The notes under the pieces are model-generated. The model was not told where the DNA came from. It saw only the letters and a program-made list of their open reading frames with translations, and made no database searches. This document shows, piece by piece, positions 38,571-46,231 of a DNA stretch of 64,000 bases. Within the stretch, counting starts at the first letter, position 1, and each line of letters opens with the position of its first letter. Position numbers and translations under genes: made by a program. This DNA comes from Martelella mediterranea DSM 17316 (GTDB taxonomy: Bacteria; Pseudomonadota; Alphaproteobacteria; Rhizobiales; Rhizobiaceae), in assembly GCF_002043005.1 (NCBI RefSeq), contig NZ_CP020330.1, positions 2,374,001 to 2,438,000 on the forward strand. Direction: 5' to 3'.

Positions 38571-39542
38571 TCAGTTCCGGCGGCAAGCGGCGAGCGTGAC
38601 CGACGGCGTTTCGCCGAAGATGCGCCTGTAATCGCCCGAGAAACGGCCAAAATGCAGGAAGCCGTGCTGCATCGCCACCCGCGTCACCGTCGTCTGGTGC
38701 GGGCTGGCTGCGGCAAGCGCCGCACGCGCCCGGTTGAGGCGCAGCAGGCGCAGATAGGCATTGGGCGACATGCCGATATATTCATGAAACGCATATTGCA
38801 GCCGGCGTTGCGAGACGCCGGTGGCCGCGCAGATATCCACGATCGTCGGCAGTCGGTCGCTTTCCACGCAGCTTTCTATATAGGCGCGCGCGAGGCTGCA
38901 AACGGCAAAGGCGCGGGCGCGCGCGGCACGCGAAAGGCCCTCGAAGCCCTCGCTATGGGCGGCCACCTGCAGGGCGGATTGCAGCAGCAGGTCCCTGATC
39001 ATCGCGTTATCGCATGGTGTGCCGCGCTCAGGGGCTGCCTGGTCAGTGAAGGCCATGATATCTGCGGCGAGCCCCCCTTTCGAGGGCGTGGTCCATGACC
39101 GGATCGTCTCTGGCGCCTTCTCCCAGCGTCGCGGGTTGAGTATCCGCGCTCCTCGGATAAAGGCGGTCTGATCGAAGCTGATATAGGTCGTGCGCGTGCC
39201 GACTGGCACGTAAAGATCGAAATATGTGTGCTCCGGCAGAAAAAACACGGTATCCGGATGGTTGATGCCCTGATCGGAAAACCGGAATGCCTGGTCCGGG
39301 GTGCAATAGGAAAGCGTACACAGATTGGCCGGCGTTTTGCCGATCTTCTGGACCGATGCGGCCTGATCCTCATGCACGACCTGCTGGCTTCCGAGGTCGA
39401 TCGTTTCCATGCGGCAAACGGTTTTGCCGCTGCCGAGTTGAAAACACTCCATGTCGATCCATGGCTGCATCGCGGCCTGGTCGGCCGCGCATGTCAGCAC
39501 CGACGATCGCACTATCGGCGCAATCGTTACACTATCGGCCAT
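38571..39542 (-). CDS. AraC family transcriptional regulator
   Basis: A 323-residue regulator. The C-terminal third carries the two helix-turn-helix motifs of AraC: IVDICAATGVSQRRLQYAFHEYIGMSPNAYLRLLRLNRAR, then VTRVAMQHGFLHFGRFSGDYRRIFGETPS. The N-terminal 190 residues form a sensor domain I cannot assign. The arrangement resembles EutR-like activators. Its target is unclear; the next gene on the same strand is a CaiB-type CoA-transferase 196 bp upstream. Confidence 0.9.
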   Translation of the reverse strand: MADSVTIAPIVRSSVLTCAADQAAMQPWIDMECFQLGSGKTVCRMETIDLGSQQVVHEDQAASVQKIGKTPANLCTLSYCTPDQAFRFSDQGINHPDTVFFLPEHTYFDLYVPVGTRTTYISFDQTAFIRGARILNPRRWEKAPETIRSWTTPSKGGLAADIMAFTDQAAPERGTPCDNAMIRDLLLQSALQVAAHSEGFEGLSRAARARAFAVCSLARAYIESCVESDRLPTIVDICAATGVSQRRLQYAFHEYIGMSPNAYLRLLRLNRARAALAAASPHQTTVTRVAMQHGFLHFGRFSGDYRRIFGETPSVTLAACRRN

Positions 39543-39738
39543 ACCCGCATCCCTCCGCCGATCGGTCCTCTGTCAACGGCGCCGCCGTGGCAAGACCGGA
39601 AGGACAGCTATCGACCGGGACCTCTATCATAAGAATATCACAAGATGAGAGAGAAGGGCGGCCTATATGCGCTGTGGCGAGCTTGCCAATCCATGACAAA
39701 GGCCGAGGAAATTCCGCCACCCGGCCAGCAACGGTCGA

Positions 39739-40890
39739 TCAGTCCTTCTTCAGGCTGGCGAGAACCTCGACGGTATGTTCCCCGAGGGTCGGCGGTGGAC
39801 GAACGGCGCAGCGTTCACCGTCAATGCGCCATGGCGGGGCGGTAAAGGCGACGTCCTCTCCCTGCGCCGTTCGGTGCGTGACCACCATCTCGGACGCCGC
39901 GGTGCGCGGATGTGTCAGCGCTTCGTAGAGCCCCAGGACCTCGCCGCATGGAATGCCGGCTGCCGAGAGGTTCTTCAGCAGGTCCGTGCGCCTGTGTTTG
40001 AGCAGTTCACGCTCCAGTTCCGGGATCAGCGCATCACGGTGCTGCGATCGCAGGATGTTGGTGGCATAGCGTGGATCATCGGCCATATCCGCCCGTCCAA
40101 GCGCATCCTGGCACAGGGACCTGAACTGGCGGTTGTTGCCGACCGCGATGACGAGCGGTCCGTCAGCCGCGTCGAACACGCCATAGGGCACGATCGACGG
40201 ATGCGCATTGCCGTATCGCGGCGGATCCGATTTCATCACCAGGGCATCGAGTCCGTAATAGGCGCTGAGCGTCACGCCGCAATCATAGAGCGAGAGATCG
40301 ACGCGACGGCCGCGTCCGGTCCTTTGAACCTGCACCAGCGCGGCGAGTATCGCCTGGGCCGCATACATGCCGGTAAACATGTCGACGACAGCGACGCCGA
40401 ATTTCAGCGGCGGACGCCCGGCCTCGCCATTGATCGCCATCAGGCCGCTCTCGCCCTGGACGACGAGGTCGTAACCCGAGCGCTTGGCCTCTTCCCCGGC
40501 CCGGTCATAGCCGGCGATCGAGCAATAGATGATCCGGGGGTTGATCTTCAGCAGATCCTCGAAACCGAGGCCGAAGCGCTCCATCCCGCCCTGCTTGAAA
40601 TTTTCCACGACGACATCGGCATCTGCGACCAGCGCGCGCGCCGCCTCGACCATGGCCGGATCGGCGAGGTCGAGCGCAACCGAGCGCTTGTTGCGGTTGA
40701 AGGCGTAGTAATAGGTCGTCTCGGTCTCGCCGATCCGGATGCCCCAATCGCGCGTGTCGTCGCCGCGCTCGGGATGCTCGATCTTGATGACATCGGCGCC
40801 GAGGTCGCCAAGAACCTGGGTGCTCAGCGGACCGGCGAGCACCCGTGAAAAATCGACAACCTTAATTCCTTCCAGGGGTAGAGCCGGCAT
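39739..40890 (-). CDS. CaiB/BaiF family (class III) CoA-transferase
   Basis: A 383-residue CoA-transferase that would move CoA between carboxylic acids without a pyrophosphate cost. The N-terminal VVDFSRVLAGPLSTQVLGDLGADVIKIEHPERGDDTRDWG is the family signature, and DVVVENFKQGGMERFGLG and IIYCSIAGYDRAG follow, including the usual catalytic Asp region. The acid substrate is unknown. It is divergent from the AbrB-family gene across a 215-bp gap containing a long inverted repeat. Confidence 0.9.
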   Translation of the reverse strand: MPALPLEGIKVVDFSRVLAGPLSTQVLGDLGADVIKIEHPERGDDTRDWGIRIGETETTYYYAFNRNKRSVALDLADPAMVEAARALVADADVVVENFKQGGMERFGLGFEDLLKINPRIIYCSIAGYDRAGEEAKRSGYDLVVQGESGLMAINGEAGRPPLKFGVAVVDMFTGMYAAQAILAALVQVQRTGRGRRVDLSLYDCGVTLSAYYGLDALVMKSDPPRYGNAHPSIVPYGVFDAADGPLVIAVGNNRQFRSLCQDALGRADMADDPRYATNILRSQHRDALIPELERELLKHRRTDLLKNLSAAGIPCGEVLGLYEALTHPRTAASEMVVTHRTAQGEDVAFTAPPWRIDGERCAVRPPPTLGEHTVEVLASLKKD

Positions 40891-40970
40891 TTCAAGACCT
40901 CCGATTGACGCATTTTCCGTCAGCTATTGACTTATTTACCGTCTAGCCGGAAATAAATTCGAATGACTGT

Positions 40971-41004
40971 CTTGTCAAATACGCGCTTTGCGTGTTGTGA
41001 CAAG
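40971..41004. promoter_or_regulatory. Long interrupted inverted repeat upstream of the AbrB-family gene
   Basis: Arms CTTGTCA (40971-40977) and TGACAAG (40998-41004) enclose a second pair AATACGC / GCGTGTT (one G-T pair) around GCTTT. It lies in the divergent gap between the CoA-transferase and AbrB-family genes, just before a ribosome site. It could be an operator or an mRNA hairpin. A weaker dyad TTATTT...AAATAA (40932-40956) lies nearby. Confidence 0.5.
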
Positions 41005-41022
41005 GAAAAGGGGGAGGCCGCA

Positions 41023-41109
41023 ATGGAAAAATCGTCGAATACCTGTCGGCTCCCAGGCCGGGGCGACAGCCGCCATCTGCAGGCTCGGGGCAACGGCGCG
41101 GGAAGATGA
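41023..41109 (+). CDS. Possible 28-residue leader ORF coupled to the AbrB-family gene
   Basis: The best ribosome site in this gap (GGGGGAGG, about 6 bp upstream) belongs not to the AbrB-family gene but to this short ORF (starts MEKSSNTCRLPGRG). Its stop overlaps the next start as ATGA (41106-41109), so translation of the membrane protein would depend on it. I do not recognise the peptide. It could equally be a remnant. Confidence 0.35.
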   Translation: MEKSSNTCRLPGRGDSRHLQARGNGAGR

Positions 41110-42185
41110 TCCAATACCTGCCTTACGGCATACGGCTTCTGGTCATCTTTACGGTCGCCGCGGCGGGCGCCTGGGGCGCGGTTGCCGCCGGGATGCCCTT
41201 GCCCTGGATGCTCGGGCCGCTTTTCGCGGCGGCGGCGGTGGCGATGGCCAAGCCTAAGGTTTTCGGCGCGATACCGGTGATGCCGACGCCGCTGCGGAAC
41301 ATCTTCATTCCCATCATCGGCCTCATGATCGGATCCCAGGTCACGCCGCAGACGATCATGCATATGGGAAAGTGGTGGCCGTCGCTGCTTCTTGTGATTC
41401 CGTTCGCGCTCGTGACGCAGATGATCAGCTATGCGCTTCTGAAACGGCTGGGCGGCTTTGATCGCGCCACCGCCTTCTTCGCCTCCTCGCCGGGCGGCGT
41501 CGTGGAGGCGGTGATCATCAGCGAGCGGTTCAATGGCGACCCGACGCTCACGGTGGTGCAGCATCTGGCGCGGATTTCGCTTGCGGTCACCATCATCCCT
41601 CTGCTGCTGACCGTCTATGTCGGCCACCCCGTCGGTAGCGCGAGCGGGGCAAGCGCGCCCGACGCGGTGAACCCGATCGGAGTGCTGGATACCCTGCTGA
41701 TGGCCGCGGCCGCCTTCGTCGGCGCCTATGTCGCCCGCAAGATCCACCTGCCGGCGGCCAATATGATCGGTCCGATGATCGCGAGCGCGGCGCTGCATTC
41801 GACCGGGCTCACATTCGCCCTGATCCCGACATCGCTCGTCCAGGTCACCCAACTCGTCATCGGCGCCAGCCTTGGCGGACGGTTCGCGGCGGTCGACATG
41901 CGCACGCTCTACAAATCGGTGATGCTGTCGCTTCCGCTGATCGTCGTTTCCCTGTCGGTGGCGGCGGTGGCGGGCCTGACGGTTTCGATGCTGGGATATA
42001 ATTCCGTGATCGTCGGTTTCATTGCCTTCGCGCCGGGCGGCGTGACGGAAATGGGCCTGATCGCCATTTCAATCGACGCCGATCCTGTCTACGTCGCCTG
42101 CCACCATATCGTCCGGATATTCACGGCCGTCCTCTTCCTACCCCTGATCTACCGCTTCCTGATCGCGCCAAGACAAGGAGCCTGA
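41106..42185 (+). CDS. AbrB family membrane protein (PF05145)
   Basis: A 359-residue integral membrane protein with about ten hydrophobic segments in two similar halves (GMPLPWMLGPLFAAA and LPAANMIGPMIASAALH mark the repeats; SSPGGVVEAV and FAPGGVTEMGL recur at equivalent places). The family carries the misleading names 'AbrB' and 'ammonia monooxygenase', and its transport or enzymatic role is not established. The start ATG 41106 lies inside the stop of a short upstream ORF. AAGGAG near its end serves a broken downstream frame. Confidence 0.88.
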   Translation: MIQYLPYGIRLLVIFTVAAAGAWGAVAAGMPLPWMLGPLFAAAAVAMAKPKVFGAIPVMPTPLRNIFIPIIGLMIGSQVTPQTIMHMGKWWPSLLLVIPFALVTQMISYALLKRLGGFDRATAFFASSPGGVVEAVIISERFNGDPTLTVVQHLARISLAVTIIPLLLTVYVGHPVGSASGASAPDAVNPIGVLDTLLMAAAAFVGAYVARKIHLPAANMIGPMIASAALHSTGLTFALIPTSLVQVTQLVIGASLGGRFAAVDMRTLYKSVMLSLPLIVVSLSVAAVAGLTVSMLGYNSVIVGFIAFAPGGVTEMGLIAISIDADPVYVACHHIVRIFTAVLFLPLIYRFLIAPRQGA

Positions 42186-42188
42186 AAC

Positions 42189-42221
42189 ATGGAACGCCGC
42201 AGCCAGGCGTCTTATGTTTAA
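42189..42221 (+). pseudogene. Truncated start of a lost gene after the AbrB-family gene
   Basis: ATG at 42189 has AAGGAG 8 bp upstream, placed as for the next gene of an operon, but the frame stops after ten codons (MERRSQASYV). Sequence from here to 42337 has no recognisable gene on either strand. This looks like the surviving start of a gene removed by deletion. Confidence 0.35.
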
Positions 42222-42337
42222 AGCCGCTTATGCTCAAGGCTAACGGATTGTCGGTCAGCCCTTGCATGAAGCCGGCGAGCTTCATCGGCAGAGGGTCGAT
42301 GGCGAAGAGGAAGGTGACGGTCGCGGCAAAGGCGATC

Positions 42338-42693
42338 ATGCTCAAGCACGGCGCACCCTTCTTTCACCATGCCGACAGCTTCGCCAGGGTGCGCGGCGGC
42401 CATCTCGAACTTGCCGTGCTGGTGGCCTGTCAGTTGGCGTAGAATGGCGATCTTGCGAACTGCGGGTCGGCTCGAAGAGCGTTCCCGCCTCGGTTGGATC
42501 TCGTGCATGGTACCGGGCGCGTTGCGGTGGTCACCGATCACGTCCCCGGGATGGTTCGTCCAACCTGGTCAGTGCGTGCACTTTTCCGTTGACCGGCACG
42601 GCCGTGTTCGAGCTGAAACCCGGCGAGAAATCGCTCTCCGCCATGTGCCTCGGCGTCGGTCAGGGCATCGCGGTCGCGCTGGAGGCGCTCTGA
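42338..42693 (+). pseudogene. Decayed 3-oxoadipate CoA-transferase subunit B (pcaJ) joined to a thiolase (pcaF) tail
   Basis: Translated from 42338 the sequence reads HGAPFFHHADSFARVRGG, HLELAVLVACQLA, a TAG stop (42440-42442), then NGDLANC and RLDLVHGTGRVAVVTDHV. All are recognisable blocks of the beta subunit of 3-oxoacid CoA-transferases, with an internal deletion after NGDLANC. Near 42542 the reading shifts by one base, continuing RDGSSNLVSACTFPLTG, the next block of the same family. The frame then runs into CLGVGQGIAVALEAL and stops at 42693, the C-terminal signature of thiolases such as PcaF. So a nonsense codon, a deletion, a frameshift and a gene fusion are all visible. The position beside pcaQ supports former pcaJ-pcaF. 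Confidence 0.75.
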
Positions 42694-42694
42694 C

Positions 42695-43603
42695 CTATCG
42701 ATGCCCGGCGGCCTCGACGAGGGCCGCAAGCAGGTGACGCTGTTCGTCGGTCATCACGGCATTGTTGCGCATTGCCACACCGACCGGACCACCCAGCAGG
42801 TCGTCATTCAGACGAATGCCGGAAAGCAGGCCGCTTTCAAGCTCGTCGTGAACCACGCCGGCGGAGATAAACCAGATCGTGTCGGAGGACAGAACCACCT
42901 TGCGCCCGAAGGCAAGGCCGACATTCTCGAAGGCCGGCTGCGGATCGAAGAGCCCGATCCCGTGCAGATAGGCCTGCACCAGCGGGGCAATGACCGCGCC
43001 CGGCGGCGGCAGCATCAGGGGATAGCGGCCGAGCGTTGCAGCATCCGCCGCCGCGCCGGCAAGCGGGTGGCCGGCGCGCACGATGGCGGCAATCGGCTCG
43101 GAATAGAGCTGGCGAAAGGACAACCCCTCCATGAGCTGGGCCGCCGCCATGCGGCCGACGACCATGTCGAGAGCGCCTTCGCGCAATTGCGACAGGAGCA
43201 GCCAGTTCGGCCCGGTCGTCACCCTGAGCAGACATTCGGGCGCCGTCTTCCGCAGCGAAAGGGCCGCGTGCGGCAAAAGCACGGTGGCCGCCGTCGGCAA
43301 TGCCCCGACCGCGATGCGCGAGCGTCGCACCGGCCGTTCGCGGACGAGGTCCTGCGCGCGGCCAAGTTCCACAAGTGCGGCGCCGACATAGCGCTGAAAG
43401 GTCTTGCCCGCCTGGGTCAGCGCCAGCCGCCGCCCGGAGCGATCGAACAGCGCCACCTCAAGGATCTCCTCAAGCTCCCGGATTGTTTTCGAGGCAGCGG
43501 GCTGGCTGACGCTCAGCGTCTCGGCGGCCGCACTCAGCGAGCCGCGGCGGGCGGTTTCCAGGAAACAATGCAGATGCCGCATGCGAATGCGCGGGTCGAA
43601 CAT
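42695..43603 (-). CDS. pcaQ: LysR-type pca operon regulator PcaQ
   Basis: A 302-residue LysR-family regulator with N-terminal winged helix (MRHLHCFLETARRGSLSAAAETLSVSQPAASKTIRELEE in the usual place) and a periplasmic-binding-fold sensor domain. PcaQ of Agrobacterium and Sinorhizobium activates pcaDCHGB in response to 3-carboxymuconolactone/3-oxoadipate-type intermediates. Identification rests on the LysR fold, divergence from pcaD and the PcaQ-type operator at 43608-43623. That operator lies only 5 bp before its own ATG, where a ribosome site would be, so autoregulation is likely and initiation is weak or leaderless. MFDPRIRMRHL fits the family start. Confidence 0.92.
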   Translation of the reverse strand: MFDPRIRMRHLHCFLETARRGSLSAAAETLSVSQPAASKTIRELEEILEVALFDRSGRRLALTQAGKTFQRYVGAALVELGRAQDLVRERPVRRSRIAVGALPTAATVLLPHAALSLRKTAPECLLRVTTGPNWLLLSQLREGALDMVVGRMAAAQLMEGLSFRQLYSEPIAAIVRAGHPLAGAAADAATLGRYPLMLPPPGAVIAPLVQAYLHGIGLFDPQPAFENVGLAFGRKVVLSSDTIWFISAGVVHDELESGLLSGIRLNDDLLGGPVGVAMRNNAVMTDEQRHLLAALVEAAGHR

Positions 43604-43607
43604 AAGT

Positions 43608-43623
43608 ATAACCCATAGGTTAT
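43608..43623. promoter_or_regulatory. PcaQ operator
   Basis: Perfect palindrome ATAACC-CATA-GGTTAT in the pcaQ-pcaD gap. It matches the ATAACC-N4-GGTTA-type PcaQ site known from rhizobia. The right arm overlaps the poor -35 position of the pcaD promoter, as expected for an activator. Confidence 0.85.
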
Positions 43624-43639
43624 GAAATTTTCCCGAAAG

Positions 43640-43645
43640 TATAAT
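43640..43645 (+). promoter_or_regulatory. -10 element of the pcaD operon
   Basis: A consensus TATAAT, 17 bp after a poor -35 (AGGTTA, 43617-43622) that coincides with the right arm of the PcaQ operator. The layout suits activator-dependent transcription starting near 43652. Confidence 0.55.
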
Positions 43646-43692
43646 TTTTTATGCCGATTGGCTATGGCAAAACGTGTCAGGGAGGACAGAAG

Positions 43693-44475
43693 ATGATGAT
43701 CCGTTCAGGCGATGCAGTACTTCATGTGCGCGACGAGGGGCCGCGTGGCAGCCCGGTCGTCCTGTTCGCCAACTCACTTGGCACCGATCTTCGCGTCTTC
43801 GATGCGCTTTTTGCGCGTCTGCCGCGGGATCTGCGGGTGGTGCGCTACGACAAGCGTGGCCACGGCCTTTCCGACCTCACCCCCGGGCCCTACACGATCG
43901 ATATGCTGAGCGACGATGCAATCGCCATCTGCGAAGCGCTCGATCTCCGTGATGTGACCTTTGTCGGTCTGTCGATCGGCGGACTCATTGCCCAGTCGTT
44001 TGCGATCAAGCGTCCCGATCTCACAAGGGCGCTGGTGCTGATGGATACGGCTGCGAAGATCGGCACGGCCGAGACGTGGGGCGAGCGCATTGCCGCCCTC
44101 AGTGGCGGTGGCATCGCGTCGATTTCCGATAGCATCCTGTCGCGCTGGTTTGCGCCGGCGTTTCTTGCCGGTCCAGAGGCATCGCAATGGCGCAACATGC
44201 TGGAGCGGACGCCGCTTGAGGGCTACATTGCGTGTTGCGAGGCCCTGGCTGCGGCCGATCTTACTGATGGCTGCGCCCGGATTAACTGTCCGGCCATCGC
44301 GATCGCCGGCGCGCTCGACGGCGCGACACCGCCCGCCCTGGTGGCCGAAACGGCCAGGCTCTGCAATGCCGCCTTTCACGTCATCGAGGATGCGGGGCAT
44401 CTTCCCTGCGTCGAAAAGCCCGACGCCGTCGCCGCCCTGATCACCGATTTTCTGAAGAAGGGAAGCCATGACTGA
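43693..44475 (+). CDS. pcaD: 3-oxoadipate enol-lactonase
   Basis: Hydrolyses 3-oxoadipate enol-lactone to 3-oxoadipate in the protocatechuate branch of the beta-ketoadipate pathway. The 260-residue alpha/beta hydrolase has the nucleophile elbow GLSIGG (Ser94), the Asp region AIAGALDGATPP and catalytic His in DAGHLPCVEKPD. I start at ATG 43693, with GGGAGG 7 bp upstream; the ATG at 43651 would sit almost at the expected transcription start. First gene of pcaDCHGB; its end overlaps pcaC by 8 bp. Confidence 0.95.
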   Translation: MMIRSGDAVLHVRDEGPRGSPVVLFANSLGTDLRVFDALFARLPRDLRVVRYDKRGHGLSDLTPGPYTIDMLSDDAIAICEALDLRDVTFVGLSIGGLIAQSFAIKRPDLTRALVLMDTAAKIGTAETWGERIAALSGGGIASISDSILSRWFAPAFLAGPEASQWRNMLERTPLEGYIACCEALAAADLTDGCARINCPAIAIAGALDGATPPALVAETARLCNAAFHVIEDAGHLPCVEKPDAVAALITDFLKKGSHD

Positions 44476-44854
44476 GCGCTACGAGAACGGAATGAAGGTC
44501 CGCAGGGCGGTCCTCGGCGACAGCCACGTCGACCGGGCCGAGGCGGCCAAGACCGGGCTCGACGAAGCCTTCCAGACGCTGATCACCGAAAGCGCCTGGG
44601 GCACGGTCTGGGCGTCCGATGCCATCACCAGGCGCGAGCGGTCGATGCTGACGCTGGCGCTTCTGGCGGCCACCGGAAATTTTGATGAAATACCCATGCA
44701 TATCCGCGCGACGAAACGCACCGGCGCCAGCAAGCAGGATGTCATCGAGGCATTCCAGCATGTGGCGATCTATGCGGGGGTGCCGCGCGCCAACCATGCG
44801 CTGAAGCTGGCCAGGGCCACCTATGCCGAAATGGAGGAGAATGATGATGACTGA
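44468..44854 (+). CDS. pcaC: 4-carboxymuconolactone decarboxylase
   Basis: Decarboxylates 4-carboxymuconolactone to 3-oxoadipate enol-lactone. The 128-residue protein is a single CMD domain: [38 protein letters not shown], then [27 protein letters not shown], which carries the family's catalytic Glu and His residues. It overlaps pcaD by 8 bp and pcaH by 8 bp, so all three are translationally coupled. Confidence 0.96.
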   Translation: MTERYENGMKVRRAVLGDSHVDRAEAAKTGLDEAFQTLITESAWGTVWASDAITRRERSMLTLALLAATGNFDEIPMHIRATKRTGASKQDVIEAFQHVAIYAGVPRANHALKLARATYAEMEENDDD

Positions 44855-45575
44855 TCTTGGGCCGCTGATCCCGCGAAATCGCGCGGTTCATCCACCGGCC
44901 TATACACCGGATTACAAGACCTCGGTCGCGCGTTCGCCGACGCTACCGCTGCTGTCGCTGGAAAGCGGCCCGTCGGAGGAGACCGGGCCGATGTTCGGCC
45001 ACGGCATGTTCGGTGCGCTCGACAACAATCTGATCCTGAACTGGACCAAGGGCGCGGCACCCGCCATCGGCGAGCGCATCCTCGTATTCGGCCATGTGCT
45101 CGATGAGCGCGGCAAGCCGGTTCCCGAAACGCTGGTGGAAATCTGGCAGGCCAATGCCGGAGGCCGTTACCGTCACAAGAAGGACGGCTATCTGGCGCCG
45201 CTCGACCCGAATTTCGGCGGCTGCGGGCGCGCGCTCACCGATGAAAACGGCTACTACGAGTTTCTCACCATTCGCCCCGGGGCCTATCCCTGGCCCAATC
45301 GCGGCAATGACTGGCGGCCGATGCATATCCATCTTTCGGTCTATGGCCACAGCTTCGGCCAGCGGCTGATCACCCAGCTCTATTTCGAAGGCGATCCGCT
45401 GATCGACCTCTGTCCCATTGCCAATACGGTAAAGGATCGCGGCGATCTCGACCGGCTGGTCGCGCCGCTCGACATGTCGATGGCCCGGCCGCTCGATTTC
45501 CTCGCCTACCGGTTCGATATCGTGCTCCGCGGCCGTCGTCAGACCATGTTCGAAAACAGACTGGAGGGTTTGTGA
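44847..45575 (+). CDS. pcaH: Protocatechuate 3,4-dioxygenase beta subunit
   Basis: Carries the non-haem Fe(III) site that cleaves protocatechuate to 3-carboxy-cis,cis-muconate. The iron ligands are all visible: Tyr in [11 protein letters not shown], Tyr in [12 protein letters not shown], and both His in [11 protein letters not shown]. The ring-cleavage dioxygenase [11 protein letters not shown] motif precedes them. Three ATGs lie in a row (44841, 44844, 44847); I use 44847, best spaced from GGAGGAG. Length (242 residues) suits the family. It is followed one base later by pcaG, its structural partner. Confidence 0.96.
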   Translation: MTDLGPLIPRNRAVHPPAYTPDYKTSVARSPTLPLLSLESGPSEETGPMFGHGMFGALDNNLILNWTKGAAPAIGERILVFGHVLDERGKPVPETLVEIWQANAGGRYRHKKDGYLAPLDPNFGGCGRALTDENGYYEFLTIRPGAYPWPNRGNDWRPMHIHLSVYGHSFGQRLITQLYFEGDPLIDLCPIANTVKDRGDLDRLVAPLDMSMARPLDFLAYRFDIVLRGRRQTMFENRLEGL

Positions 45576-45576
45576 G

Positions 45577-46176
45577 ATGATCAGGAGACCCGATTTGCTG
45601 GCCGAAACGCCGTCACAGACTGCGGGCCCCTATGTCCATATCGGCTGCATGCCGACCTATGCGGGCAATCCCGGAACCTATGACGCGGAAATCGGCGAAC
45701 GTGCCATCTCCGATGGCGCCAAGGGCACGATCATCGAGATCCGCGGCCAGGTCTTTGACGGGACCGGCAACGCCATTCGCGATGCAATGCTCGAAAGCTG
45801 GCAGCCGGATGCCGCCGGCATCTTCCCCGGCCAGCCGGGTGCGGACCCTGCCGTTTCGGGGCACTGCCGCTTCGCTGCCGATGCCGACAGCGGCGAGTTC
45901 CTGCTGCGCACCGTCAAGCCGGGCGCTTTCCGGGGACGGGGCGGTTCGCACAATGCGCCGCATATCTCGATCTGGATCGTGGCGCGCGGCATCAATATCG
46001 GCCTCAACACCCGCATCTATTTCGACGACGAGGACAATAGCGGCGACAGGCTGCTGAACGCCGTCGAGCTGAAGCACCGGGTGCCGACCCTGATTGCGAA
46101 AAAGACGGGGGAGGGGCAATATCGCTTCGATATCCGGTTGCAGGGCGAGGGCGAAACGGTTTTCCTCGACATCTGA
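45577..46176 (+). CDS. pcaG: Protocatechuate 3,4-dioxygenase alpha subunit
   Basis: Non-iron subunit that shapes the active site of the PcaGH heteromer. The 199-residue protein starts with the conserved ETPSQTAGPYVHIG, carries MLESWQPDAAG, and PHISIWIVARGINIGLNTRIYF replaces the iron-binding histidine stretch of PcaH. It starts one base after the pcaH stop, with GGAGG upstream inside pcaH. Confidence 0.96.
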   Translation: MIRRPDLLAETPSQTAGPYVHIGCMPTYAGNPGTYDAEIGERAISDGAKGTIIEIRGQVFDGTGNAIRDAMLESWQPDAAGIFPGQPGADPAVSGHCRFAADADSGEFLLRTVKPGAFRGRGGSHNAPHISIWIVARGINIGLNTRIYFDDEDNSGDRLLNAVELKHRVPTLIAKKTGEGQYRFDIRLQGEGETVFLDI

Positions 46177-46231
46177 TCAAGCTGCACCGGCGCGGCCGCA
46201 AACCGCGACGGTGTTCTACGGAGCGAATTGC

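Noticed and set aside
42186..42694. Insertion sequence as cause of the pca remnant
   Set aside because: No transposase fragment, terminal inverted repeats or target duplication seen; deletion and frameshift explain it.
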